Assembly: GCF_052857255.1 (NCBI RefSeq)
Contig: NC_135498.1
Span: 89,632,257 to 89,696,256, forward strand
Direction: 5' to 3'
DNA length: 64,000 nt
From: Amblyomma americanum
Lineage: Eukaryota > Arthropoda > Arachnida > Ixodida > Ixodidae
The notes under the pieces were generated by a model. The model made no database searches. It saw only the letters and a program-made list of their open reading frames with translations, and was not told where the DNA came from. The number at the start of each line of letters is the position of its first letter. The stretch's first letter is position 1. Positions 55,552 through 64,000 of the stretch are shown here, piece by piece. The translations under genes and the position numbers were made by a program.

Positions 55552-56339
55552 TGTGGGTTTCTCAGTAGGCACAGGCCACTACCCACCGCGGGTTCGAGCT
55601 TCGCGCGAGCCAAGGGCCCCGATCAGCCGTCACCACACGCACCCTGGGGCACCGCTGCGGCGGCGTTCAACCTCTGCAGAGAGGAGAGCGGCTCGCCGCA
55701 AGAAACAAGCCTCCAAGTTCACAAAGGAGACGTTTATTGACGCCGTCCTCCAGCGGTACACACACACACTCTCAACAGTCACCCCGTCCCGGGGCGCGCT
55801 CAGAGCAAGGCTCCGGTGCGCGCTCGGGGCAACAAGAGAAATGCGCGCCGCTATCACGCCGCTGCAGGAGATTGTCCCCGCGGCAGTGCTGTGATCTCTC
55901 TCGTGTCGGCCGTTGGGCCGTTTGCGAGAGAGAGGGGGCAGTCAACGCAAGGTGCGCCTGTCAGAGGTCGTTGGACCCCTGGACAGGCTCGAGCCGCGGC
56001 GGATCGAGGACCCACGCTGGCGAGCTCGAGTATGAACTGGTCCGAACGGCAGAGGCCGGCTCGGACGAACAGTAACGTACGCACCTTACGCTGTCTCGGA
56101 GGGGTCTCCTCTCTCCCTGGGCCCCGCTCGGAAGGTCGCGCGACCACCCCAAACGGGTCCCGAATTCCCGCCAAAAGTCACCAATGGCAAAGGCCCTTGG
56201 GAAGCCGGGGGCGGAGCTGCGGCCGAATGACAGCGATTAGCCACCAGCCGTCTCTCCGCCGACCGAGGCGGGAGAAAGGGAAAGAGCGACGCGGGATGCC
56301 GCGCAGACACCACGGCGGGAATCTAGCAGGCTTCCCACA
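55552..56339 (-). mobile_element. solo LTR (788 bp) with 4-bp target-site duplication
   Basis: The segment starts TGTGGG (55552-55557) and ends CCCACA (56334-56339), a perfect 6-bp terminal inverted repeat with the TG...CA ends of LTRs. It is flanked by GAGT on both sides (55548-55551 and 56340-56343), the target duplication. On the minus strand a CAATAAACGTCTCC stretch (AATAAA at 55733-55738) is placed as a polyadenylation signal should be in the R/U5 part. It is strongly GC-rich, which opens a 218-codon frame on the plus strand that is not a gene. No internal retroelement sequence adjoins it, so it is a solo LTR left by recombination between two LTRs. Type (Gypsy or other) is not decided; a 4-bp duplication fits Gypsy-type integrases. 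Confidence 0.82.
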
Positions 56340-56343
56340 GAGT

Positions 56344-57361
56344 CCACTAGAACGCTGTACGACGAACGGTTGCTCACATTTTTGGTACGAATGTAGTCGG
56401 CAATACTGGTGCAGCATTGAGGTCAGCCGGCGGAGGACATGCAAGACGGACAAAATTTATGCGATGGTCTAAACGAGGCGCTCAGCTTGATGTGTGCGTC
56501 CTATGGCCGCTTGATGACGTCACCCCTTTCGCTGGGTTTTTCTGTACCGTGTGTGAGTACAGCCACAAATACACTACCACATACACAACTTTACACGCCA
56601 CTTGATGTCGCAATCGGGCTAGTAAGGCATCGCCTTAAAATGCGGGAAGGTCGACACACGGGAGCTGCGGCCAGGCCTACAAAAGCGTTGCTTGCGAGTG
56701 GACTGCGGGACGTGGAAGTCCAGGGACCGCTTGATTGAAGCAATATAGTGTAGTTTCCAGTCAAGCTATATTTGCAGTTTTGATCACATTGCTTGTATGA
56801 GTCTGAACCCTCCGCTCGATTTGAGGACGGGAAAGACGCATGACCGGTTCACTTTGCCAGTGAACACAACAGCGCCGCTAGATTAAAACACGAACGCTTA
56901 CTGAAAACAACCTTTCAGTCGGCGTTCGTGTTTCTCTGACGGCGCGAGTGAGGTGTCCACCTGCAAAGAAAGTTATGCTTCTAGAACCGGAGCGTTTCGA
57001 CTTCAAATAAGGCTTGACAATGTTATTCGCAGTCTAAACATAGACTCTTCGTTCTGAGGACAGGAAAGGCGCATTCCTTGCTTGCTTTTAGGTGGACGAA
57101 CCGCGTAATGAAAAACTTAAAAAGCTGCCCGTGTAACGTAACGCTGAGCGTAACACGTTACAGCTGCCACTGTAACCAATAACTGGCTGATTGCAAACCT
57201 ATTGCAGCTTTCGCTGTAAAAATCAGGCATTGGCCCAAAGATCACGTCTTTAATCACGCCTTGTCCCGATGTTACGTTATCGAAGGTTAAGACGCGCTCG
57301 TTCTGTTAATGTAGTGCTGAAGAAAATAAGTAATGAGCAGTACACTTTTTAACGTCCATAA
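56344..57361. other. unassigned sequence
   Basis: Begins with another copy of the TGTACGACGAACGGTTGCTC spacer word seen in the SINE cluster (56353-56372). An imperfect hairpin built of TAACGTAACGCT and AGCGTAACACGTTA lies at about 57135-57163. No gene recognised. Confidence 0.4.
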
Positions 57362-57578
57362 CCAACAAAGTGACTCAGTGGTTATGGTGCTCGGCTGCTG
57401 ACCTGCTGGACTGCGGCCGCTGCGGAAGCTTTTCGATGGATGAGAAATACGTATTAGAGACCCGTGTACAGTGAGATATTAGTGCACGTAACAGAATCTT
57501 AGGTGGTCGAAATTATCCGCAGCACTCCACTGCGCCGTTTCGTCCTAGCCTGAGTCGCTTTGGGACGTAATACCTTAT
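57362..57578 (+). mobile_element. Ruka-like SINE
   Basis: AAGTGACTCAGTGGTTATGG and TGCTCGGCTGCTGACC give the A-box half. The B box is lost. Body: TTTTCGATGGATGAGAAATA, CCCGTGTACAGTGAGATATT, AGTGCACGTAACAGAATC, AGGTGGTCGAAATTATCC and the tail AGCCTGAGTCGCTTTGGGAC. Confidence 0.88.
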
Positions 57579-58188
57579 AGAGAAAACAGCATGTGGTATG
57601 ACAGACGCCGTAGTGTGATTTCGACTTTCCGAGCTTAGTACATGGACGCCTTTTACATTTCGCGTTCCAAACGAAGGCGGCAGAGCCAAGACAAAAGCGG
57701 GGTCCTTCAACTCAGTCACAAGGAGCCCTCAGCCACAAAGGCGGGTCAACTCTAAGTCGCAATCGGCGTCGTGCAACACTCATTTGCCCAAGCGGTGCAA
57801 CACTCATTTGCCTGTTCCAACTTGAAGTAATAAATAGCAGGCACCGACCAAACCAGAGAGAAAGAACGGACACAACTCTCATTCACAGCGTTTCATAACC
57901 CTGTGCGCTCGCCGTGGTCCAGACGCGGAGACGCTCACTGGGTAATGCTCCGGTAGCTCGCAGTATAGGAAGGCTCCAAAAAAGCATACATCAAGAAGGC
58001 ACGCAAGATAGAACAAATTTCCAAACAGTGCGGAATTGTGCAGTGCTGAGCAGGAAAAGAGATAATAGTATAAATTAATTTTCCTCCAAATACACTAACA
58101 GGTCGAACGCGTTCATCTCGCAGGCGTTTCTAAATAGGAATTTCGGAAACGCCTTCAGTGTGTGTACAACTGAAGAACTCCCACTCAC
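57579..58188. other. unassigned sequence
   Basis: A direct repeat of GCAACACTCATTTGCC (57773 and 57797, period about 24) is visible. Otherwise nothing recognised. Confidence 0.4.
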
Positions 58189-58396
58189 CATGGTACACGA
58201 GACAAATTTGCCGGGAATCTCGGGTCCAATGGTGAAGGAAGTCCAAGAAGCTTTTGTTCCTTGCGGAGGCTTGCGGAGACGAGGGACGCCAAAGCTCCGC
58301 TTGACGCCAGAGGGCGATGACGTGCGTCTGCCAGCGGCGATCGACATATATCGCTGGCGCTGGTTGAGGACAGAAGACTGCATGAATTCGGTGACA
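58189..58396 (-). other. candidate exon 2 of a minus-strand transcript
   Basis: On the minus strand the acceptor is a pyrimidine-rich CTTGTGATTTCAG ending at 58397 and the donor is CATG|GTGAGTGG at 58189/58188, giving a 208-bp exon. All three frames are open across it, so the frame cannot be fixed. The candidate first exon just upstream ends in phase with two of them. No domain was recognised. This is a signal-based model only. Confidence 0.25.
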
Positions 58397-58702
58397 CTGA
58401 AATCACAAGAGGAGTGCATTCAAAATAGAAGTATGATGCTACGTCCAAGCCGCCAAGGCGCTTGTGAGGACTTCAAACTGCCGCTGCCACTCAGCGTCCC
58501 CACAGCAACGACAAGATGGCAGCCGAATGGCGAATGGCGTTCTTCGCACACGTTGGCGGAACTCGGGTTTTTTTTCTCTTCCCGCTGCGAATACTCCAAA
58601 AGTTGCAGCAGTCCATCGCCCATGGCAAAGCACTGAAATCTCGCCAATGCCATTGAGCGCTGGACAATGCCAAACCTGGCGTAGACCTCTTTGAACACTT
58701 AC

Positions 58703-58940
58703 CGGACCTGGCGTTTCCTCGTGGTGGACGGCGCCCACTATCTCGAACATCTTGAGAAGAATGCAGGGGTTGCTGCCGGAAGGACCTCGGGTCGCCGCCG
58801 AAAAGCAACATCCGCGGCTCAGTCCAATCTGCTGTACCCAGGGGCGGAGGCTTCGGAGATTCCTCGAACGCTTCGCGAAGAATGGTTGCTACTGCGAGGC
58901 GCGGCGACAGCTCAGGTGCAGCGCACCGTTCCTTGCACAC
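58703..58940 (-). other. candidate exon 1 of a minus-strand transcript
   Basis: Starting about 30 bp downstream of a TATA-like box, the minus strand runs through a CG-rich stretch with two ATGs in good context (CCGCGGATGTTGC at 58807 and CAAGATGTTCG at 58750) and ends at a strong donor, GTCCG|GTAAGTG, at 58703/58702. The first ATG opens into a frame passing the donor in phase 1, the second in phase 0. GC-rich composition and strong donor fit a first exon. The peptide shows no recognised domain. Confidence 0.3.
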
Positions 58941-58965
58941 GTCAGCAGACTCATCCTGCTCGGTT

Positions 58966-58975
58966 CCCTTTTATA
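58966..58975 (-). promoter_or_regulatory. TATA-like box
   Basis: TATAAAAGGG on the minus strand, a textbook TATA element. It lies about 30 bp upstream of the proposed start and is preceded by two CACGTGAT words (58984-58991 and 59008-59014 region), E-box-like. Its significance depends on the exon model downstream. Confidence 0.3.
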
Positions 58976-59078
58976 ACCGCTGTGCACGTGATCGCTGGTC
59001 TGGCCATCACGTGATGGCCTGCTGTCGCCACCTAGAGGGCACGAGCTAATGTAGGGCTCCGTGTTGCGCGCCACGCAC

Positions 59079-59307
59079 AAGGCGCGGTGGCCGCGTTTCG
59101 ATGGGGGTGGAAAAACGCTAAAGACGCCCGTGTGCTGCGCGATGTAAATGCAGGTTAACGAGCCTCAGGTGGTCGAAATTATTCCGGTGCGCTCTATAGA
59201 CTACGGCACTTCTTTCTCTCATTCACTCCCATCTTTTTCTCTTCCCTCACGGCGTTGTTGAGGTTGCCACTGAGACCCCAGACAGTTACCGCGCATTTAA
59301 TTTCCTA
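59079..59307 (+). mobile_element. Ruka-like SINE, head truncated
   Basis: Starts after the B box (GCGCGGTGGCCGCGTTTCGA), then AAAAACGCTAAAGACGCCCG, TGTGCTGCGCGATG, CAGGTGGTCGAAATTATTCC, GACTACGGCACTTCTTTCTC and the long tail to CAGTTACCGCGCATTTAATT. Confidence 0.87.
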
Positions 59308-59699
59308 ATAATCAATAATTCATTTAACACGACACAGAAGTTAACTCCTAACGCAGAACTTTGAACAGACTCGCAACCCAACTTTCCTGTGAACTGACTG
59401 TACAGCAAGCCCTGGATGTCAATACTATGCTGCACCCAATACCTTCCTTTCATTTATTTTTTTTAAACAGTGGAACATTCACTCGAAAATTTTGTGCAGT
59501 GTGAACAGGCCCCAAACCCACAAGTGGACGGAAAGCAAGTTGAATTTTTTGTTGTTGCAATACATCGTTCCAATCTCCACCTCGGAGGTGAGCGTCGAAC
59601 GTAAATGTGGTGGCGCGCAAAAGAACAGCTGGCCAAAGGACGCTGCTTTGTCTTTGTCGTTTAAACTAAATTTCTTCCGCCGAGTACATCACTCCATAT

Positions 59700-60470
59700 G
59701 AATGTTCACAGCGCACTTGTCTTACAGATCAAAGCACTGAGACCCACACACATCTGGGAGACTCCCATTTGGTCACACACCATCACAAAACGTGTTTATT
59801 TAGGAGATGCAAACATCACGGCCAAGTTCGCGGAATGGTTGCTACCAATAACGCCAATTACGGTGACAGCGTCAGTAGCATTCAGTGCTCAGTCTACATC
59901 AGTATGCCTCAATGTCGGACGAACGTAGCAAGTTTTTACAATGAGATCTGTGATCTTGCTTACAGGAGACTATGTATTGCTGTGCAGTGCGTCTGCGGCC
60001 AGCGTGCTGAGCCAACGTCATCCAGAAGATATAAGTTCCCGCTCCGCCTTCTCCCCAAGTAAGCTCGGATGACGCCGACACTACCTATATACAAGGCCTT
60101 AGTACTGCTACCATGATGTGGCCATGAGGTGCAGGAGTACCTACACGTCGTCTTCGAGTGCGGCCCCGCTGCACAACTTCTGCAGCCCGGCGGCGCCCGT
60201 GGCTTCTACCAAATCGTTCACAGTAGCACTAAACTGCCACATTAGCCACAACGACGATGCAGCTAGATATTCTGAAGCTACGTTTCACACGAATTTCAGA
60301 ATACCAGCATCCGCAAGCGACGATCAGATGTCTAGTGCTTGGATTTTATGTCGATCCAGTAATAATTCAACGCCATTACGTGTGTCTCTCTGATTGCAGT
60401 GTACGCTTATAGAACGGTACGATAAAGGTGGTGAAAAACATGACAATATCTTATTTCATGTTCACGCAAC
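59700..60470 (+). repeat. old direct duplication, copy 1 (SINE-free)
   Basis: Aligns in order with 61950-62965: GAGACNCACACAC, CACCATCACAAA, CACGGCCAAGTTC, GGAATGGTT, TCAATGTCGGACNAACGTAG, CAAGTTT, GATCTGTGATCTTGCT, CCGCCTTCTCCCC, GATGCAGCTAGA-ATTCTGAAGC and TTCACNCGAATTTCA. Identity looks like about 70-75 per cent. It contains no long frame. Either a dispersed repeat or a local segmental duplication. Confidence 0.75.
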
Positions 60471-60688
60471 ACCAATTGTACTGCTGCCGCAACATGTTTT
60501 CTCGAGCACGTACGGTGCCACTTCCTTTCTGGCACGCACCGAGCGCACGGTAATGTTCCACTGATATTTTATAATTGCTTAACCATCTTTACTCCCATGC
60601 AAATTAGACGACAGGCAAAGCTGGTCATAATCATCATTTTGTATGCTACTCATTTAAAGCAGGAAAAAAAAGATGGTTTATTAGTGTA

Positions 60689-60911
60689 TTGGTTTTTAAT
60701 GTCACAAATTCACAAAGGCTACGAGGGACGCCGTACTGAAGGGCGCCGCAAAATTCAACCTCCTTGGGTTCTTTACCGTGCACCGACATTGTACAGTACA
60801 CGGGCCTCAAGAACTCCCCCTCCATCGAAATTCGACCGCGGCGGTCAGGATCGAACCCACGCATTTCGGGTCATCAGCTGAGTGCCATAACCCCTGAGCC
60901 ACCGCGGCGGC
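60689..60911 (-). mobile_element. Ruka-like SINE, minus strand
   Basis: Tail (ATTGGTTTTTAATGTCACAA, AAAGGCTACGAGGGACGCCG), TACTGAAGGGCGCC, TTGGGTTCTTTACCGTGCAC, TTGTACAGTACACGGGCC, CCATCGAAATTCGACCGCGG, B box (CAGGATCGAACCCACGC) and A box (CATAACCCCTGAGCCACCGC). Nearly full length. Confidence 0.92.
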
Positions 60912-61031
60912 AACAAATGAGTGAGGCTGCTCAATACGAAATACTTCGAAGGAATTAACTTCTCACGAGGTATAAGTGTCAAAAGAGAATGCAGTGGCAC
61001 GCAGAACAAAAGGTGAGAAAATAACGCTGGT

Positions 61032-61413
61032 TTGTCTCTTCCGCCGGGAGTATTTTACGTGGATGCCACCGGTCCACATCATGGGGGTTGGTACGCAGCC
61101 GCAGTCGTCCACCAAAACACCGCAGTGAACAGCCTTACGTTCAAAGTTCAAGACATTACTCATGCGGAAGAGGTGGTAATCGCGCTCATCGCCGCCGATC
61201 AGGACTCGCGGGTCATCGTTACCGACTCGCGGGGGGCCTGCAGGAACATCGAAAGGGGCTTTATTCCCTATTTGCCATACCAAATTCTTCAACATCGCAA
61301 TTATCTCGGGGCTCCCGCGTCCCGCACAATAGTATGGACTCCCGTGCACACGGGTCTCGAGGGCAACGAAGCGGCCGACGCAGCTGCCCGCGCGCTCACT
61401 CTCCGGGCATAAC
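61032..61413 (+). pseudogene. LINE RNase H
   Basis: FYVDATGPHHGGWYAAAVVH gives the first aspartate, ITHAEEVVIALIAADQ the glutamate, RVIVTDSRGACRNI the second aspartate, and IVWTPVHTGLEGNEAADAAA the HxGxxGNxxAD end. All four catalytic positions are still present, so this domain is unusually well kept for so short a remnant. The frame stops at 61411-61413. Confidence 0.9.
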
Positions 61414-61419
61414 CCTCGC

Positions 61420-61818
61420 CTCCCCCCGATGCGGACTCCGACCCTAATCCGGCTTTTTCCTTCAAGGAAATCATCCAGTATTACCAATTCGGCCACGCAA
61501 TCTTTCCTAAGCCCTGCAAGGGCCTCACGAAGTCGGAGGTACACTTACTCCTTCGCCTTCACACTAAAACACTGCTGTGCCCGGCAGTCATCAAACATTT
61601 CGACCCTGCGTGCACAGGGGAGTGCCCGCACTGTAGGGTAAAGTCCTCGGACATTTACCACATGGTGTGGGCATGCCAATCAACTACGCATCTTCCCCCA
61701 TCCTCCGCCCTGCCCGGGAGGACTGGGAGGCGGCCCTGCTCGGCTGCTCTGACCTGACGAGCAAAAAGGCCCTGGTCGGGCGCGCCCGAGCAGCAGCTAC
61801 CGACAATGGGCTGCTGTA
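61420..61818 (+). pseudogene. LINE ORF2 C-terminus with zinc knuckle
   Basis: After the stop, another frame gives FKEIIQYYQFGHAIFPKPCK, LLRLHTKTLLCPAVIKHFDP and CPHCRVKSSDIYHMVWACQ (C-x2-C-x7-H-x4-C). A frameshift near 61690 leads to REDWEAALLGCSDLTSKKAL-like sequence, ending at a TAA at 61817. The order and wording match the minus-strand fragment at 1.8-2.0 kb. Confidence 0.85.
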
Positions 61819-61949
61819 ATGAGCAGCCCACCTAGCATTTGTAAGGAACGGACCCTTAAGGACCGCTCTACTAGCTCCCTGTATATATTTTGAAAATACA
61901 GTTTTTCAGTCAGCCCGCCGGGTGGACTGCTCGAAATCGATAGTCGCAA

Positions 61950-62965
61950 CATCCCTGTCCTACAAATGAAAGCAGTGAGACTCACACACTTTTCAGGGAC
62001 TCTCATTTTTCACCCACCATCACAAAGCGTTCACGCCGGGGTGGCTGAGTGGCTATGGTGCTCGGCTACTGGCCCGTAAGACGCGGGTTCGATTCCGGCC
62101 TGGCCGGTCGAATTTCTATGGAGACAATATTCTGGAAGCCCGTGTACTGTGCGATGTCAGTGAACGTTAAAGAACCCCAGGTGGTAGAATTTTCCACCGC
62201 CCCTCACTACGGAGTTCATTATAGCCTGAATCACTTGATGACGTTAATCCCCCTATAAACCATAAACGACAAAGCGTTTTTTCGGGGGGCGCAAACAACA
62301 CGGCCAAGTTCAAGGAATGGTTACCGCCTCTAACCCGAATTACAGTGACAGCATCAGGAGCATGCAGTGCTCATTTTTTGAGTCTACGTCTGTACGCCTC
62401 AATGTCGGACAAACGTAGCAAGTTTGGACATGCAGATCTGTGATCTTGCTATGTCTTGCTGTGCAGCGCGTCTGCGACCAGCGTTTCTCTCCCAACGTGA
62501 AAAGAAGAGTTATGGCTCCCCCTCCGCCTTCTCCCCAGGCACCTACTCCGCTCGGATCATGGCAACACCATCTAGATTCAAGCTCTTGGAACTGCTACCG
62601 TGACGTCGTCATGACGTGGTGTACCTATACACCTCGTATTCTAGTGCGGGCCCGTTGGCGCTACGCTCATCGTTCAGCGGCGTTCCCAAAGCACTTGCAC
62701 CCCAGCGGCACCCGTGGCCTCAAACACGCCGCTTTACAGTGACAGGAAATTCCATCATTATGCACAATGATGATGCAGCTAGAAATTCTGAAGCCGCGGT
62801 TCACGCGAATTTCACCATCCATCGTCCGCATGCAACAATGAGATGTGTAGTGCGTCGACTCAGCATTAATTTTGCGCCGTATCATTTTCGATTACGCGTA
62901 ACTCTGATGCAGTGCTTGGTTTCAAAACGCTAGGATAAAACTGTTCAAAGAACATGAAATAAAAT
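61950..62965 (+). repeat. old direct duplication, copy 2 (interrupted by a SINE)
   Basis: Partner of 59700-60470. Without the 247 bp of the SINE and its extra target copy, the two are of similar length and collinear. Copy 2 extends to ACATGAAATAAA, which matches ACATGAC...TTTCATG of copy 1 only loosely. Confidence 0.75.
62032..62268 (+). mobile_element. Ruka-like SINE with 10-bp target-site duplication
   Basis: Full-length: head CACGCCGGGGTGGCTGAGTG, GCTATGGTGCTCGGCTACTG, B box CGGGTTCGATTCCGG, then GAATTTCTATGGAGAC, CCCGTGTACTGTGCGATGTC, GTTAAAGAACCCCAGGTGG and CCCTCACTACGGAGTTC, ending after CCATAAACG. ACAAAGCGTT occurs directly on both sides (62022-62031 and 62269-62278). Copy 1 of the surrounding duplication has ACAAAACGTGTTT at this point with no insert. 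Intact boxes and a clear duplication make it one of the younger SINEs here. Confidence 0.95.
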
Positions 62966-63254
62966 TTGAGAATTGCAATTTGGGGAAAGGAAACGGCGCA
63001 GGGTATGCCTCACATATCGGCGTACACCTGAACCGCGCCGTAAGGGAAGACATAAAGGAGGTAGTGCAAGTAGAAAGAAAATAACAGGTGCCGTAGTGAA
63101 GGTCTCCGGAATAATTTCGACCACCTGCCGATGTGTAACGTGCACTGACATTGCACAGCACACGGGCGCCTTAGCGTTTTGCCTCCATAAAAACGCTGCC
63201 GCTGCGGTCGTGTTCGAACCAGGGAACTCCGGATCAGTAGCCGAGCGCTCTGCC
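62966..63254 (-). mobile_element. full-length Ruka-like SINE, minus strand
   Basis: Tail (AATTTGGGGAAAGGAAACGG, CTCACATATCGGCGTACACC, AACCGCGCCGTAAGGGAAG), ACAGGTGCCGTAGTGAAGG, GATGTGTAACGTGCACTGAC, ACAGCACACGGGCGCCTTAG, B box (CGTGTTCGAACCAGGG) and GCCGAGCGCTCTGCCCC. The A-box end is lost where the LINE fragment begins. Confidence 0.92.
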
Positions 63255-63369
63255 CCTTGCGCTGGAGGACGGGCGTGCGACCATCCACGGCCATCTCTGA
63301 AAGCAGCACCCCGACCAACGCATCGCAGGAGGTGAGCGCATTGACAGTATGACCGGCTGTCGAGCACTT

Positions 63370-63683
63370 TCATGGTCGCAACGTGTAATGATCCTCCGCG
63401 TGCGCATTGGCTGCGTGTGACCCGGCGAACGACGGGAGCGTCACGGAATCGCGACAAGTGATGTGTGTGACGGATGCGGTGCAGTGGGAACACTAGAGCA
63501 CCTGCTCCTTCACTGTGCCGCGCTCGCCGATGCTCGTCGCGATATGCTTGCGGCCTATAGGGCTCCCCCAATACGCTATTGTGGCCGCAGGGCAGTGCGC
63601 GCACCCGTGAGCGAACCTTGGTGAGCCTCTGTGCATTCCTCGCACACGCGGGCTTCACGTCCCGTCTGTTCTTCGCCAGGTAG
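63370..63683 (+). pseudogene. LINE ORF2 C-terminus with zinc knuckle
   Basis: MILRVRIGCV, an in-frame stop, then VCDGCGAVGTLEHLLLHCAA (C-x2-C-x8-H-x4-C), DARRDMLAAY, a frameshift near 63610, and SLCAFLAHAGFTSRLFFAR before the stop at 63681-63683. This is the same C-terminal layout as 11880-12229. Confidence 0.8.
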
Positions 63684-63739
63684 TTACACGCAGTGACCGA
63701 ACGCTCCGCGAGTTCTACCTTGAACGAATAATAACTGGA

Positions 63740-63755
63740 CCCCCCCCCCCCCCCC
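63740..63755. repeat. C16 homopolymer
   Basis: Sixteen consecutive C inside the LINE 3' UTR. Length in an assembly is likely to be unreliable. Confidence 0.95.
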
Positions 63756-64000
63756 TCCAGTTGTGACCAACACAGTGCTGTGCGCGTGTGTGACTTAGTT
63801 CTTTTAAAATGAACTAATCACGCGCACAACCTGGACACATTTCTTATTGTGTAAATAGTTTGTACAGATTACTTCTCCCCTCAACTCTTTCATTTCATTT
63901 CTCTATTCTGCCTGCTATCCTTTAATTCCGCTGCCCCAGCTCAGGTACATCAGTATCGATGACAGATGCCGGGGCTAGCAAAATTTTTTTCCTTCCTTTT

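Larger units (their letters stand above)
61020..61915 (+). mobile_element. 5'-truncated LINE with RNase H and zinc knuckle
   Basis: Only the 3' quarter of the element remains: RNase H, the YYQFGHAIF-like block, zinc knuckle and 3' UTR ending AATACAGTTTTTCAGTCAG (61897-61915), a decayed version of the AATAAAGTTTTTCACTCAC tail. It belongs to the same family as 1697-2290. Frames change at about 61413 and 61690. Confidence 0.87.
63260..64000 (+). mobile_element. LINE 3' end running off the window
   Basis: A 5'-truncated LINE: the C-terminal coding part (63370-63683) and a long 3' UTR. The coding part is closest to the element at 9.4-12.2 kb (RIGC block, zinc knuckle, CAFLAHAGF versus ALLAFLEETG). 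The UTR carries a C16 run and later CAACTCTTTCATTTCATTTC, TCTATTCTGCCTGCTATCC and CAGATGCCGGGGCTAGCAAA. No tail is reached before base 64000. Confidence 0.75.

Noticed and set aside
55816..56472. 218-codon open frame on the plus strand
   Set aside because: It lies mostly within the GC-rich solo LTR, overlaps other open frames in all phases and crosses the LTR end. Composition explains it.

Overview
The window looks like euchromatic, gene-poor nuclear DNA of an arthropod, most probably a metastriate hard tick (Ixodidae). The main support is about fifteen copies or fragments of a tRNA-headed SINE whose A box, B box and 3' body resemble, from memory, the Ruka-type SINEs of Rhipicephalus ticks. 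It also carries RNase-H-bearing non-LTR retrotransposons with (CAYY)n-like tails and RTE-like LINE ends of the type common in tick genomes. No database could be searched, so the species is an inference. Nothing points to bacteria: there are no operons, ribosome-binding sites, CRISPR arrays or long intact ORFs. No host protein-coding gene can be called with confidence.

Layout. 1-9.4 kb: old unique sequence with short tandem and dispersed repeats, one LINE 3' end on the minus strand (1.7-2.3 kb) and one tRNA-like SINE head. 9.4-12.2 kb: the best preserved element, a 5'-truncated LINE with reverse transcriptase, RNase H and a C-terminal zinc knuckle, broken by three frameshifts and one nonsense codon. 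14.7-15.85 kb: a 650-bp foldback (inverted repeat) whose outer edge lies inside the integrase of a Ty3/Gypsy remnant. 16-31 kb: mostly unassigned, with a diverged long repeat pair (7.3 and 16.2 kb) and a second SINE-like family (19.3, 30.4, 30.9 kb, and 51.5 kb). 33.4-35.1 kb: two RTE-like LINE fragments in opposite orientation. 35.4-36.9 kb: a tandem duplication and CG-rich patches.

37.2-44.2 kb is one nested structure: LINE A (37.2-38.3 and 42.6-44.2 kb) interrupted by a 4.3-kb LINE B carrying ORF1, endonuclease, reverse transcriptase, RNase H and zinc knuckle, all decayed. 44.8-57.6 kb is SINE-dense, with a head-to-tail SINE cluster (54.2-55.4 kb), a 788-bp solo LTR with a 4-bp target duplication (55.55-56.34 kb) and two copies of an AT-rich palindromic repeat. 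58.2-59.0 kb on the minus strand has a TATA-like box and two good-looking splice donors, the strongest hint of a host transcript. 59.7-63.0 kb holds an old direct duplication, one copy of which carries a SINE with a 10-bp target duplication while the other preserves the empty site. The window ends in the 3' end of another LINE.

The parts do not form a pathway. They are a record of insertion, nesting, truncation and inversion of several transposon classes. The items most worth following are the foldback that captured Gypsy sequence, the LINE-in-LINE with loss of target sequence, the palindromic element joined to a SINE tail, and the candidate minus-strand gene start near 58.9 kb.
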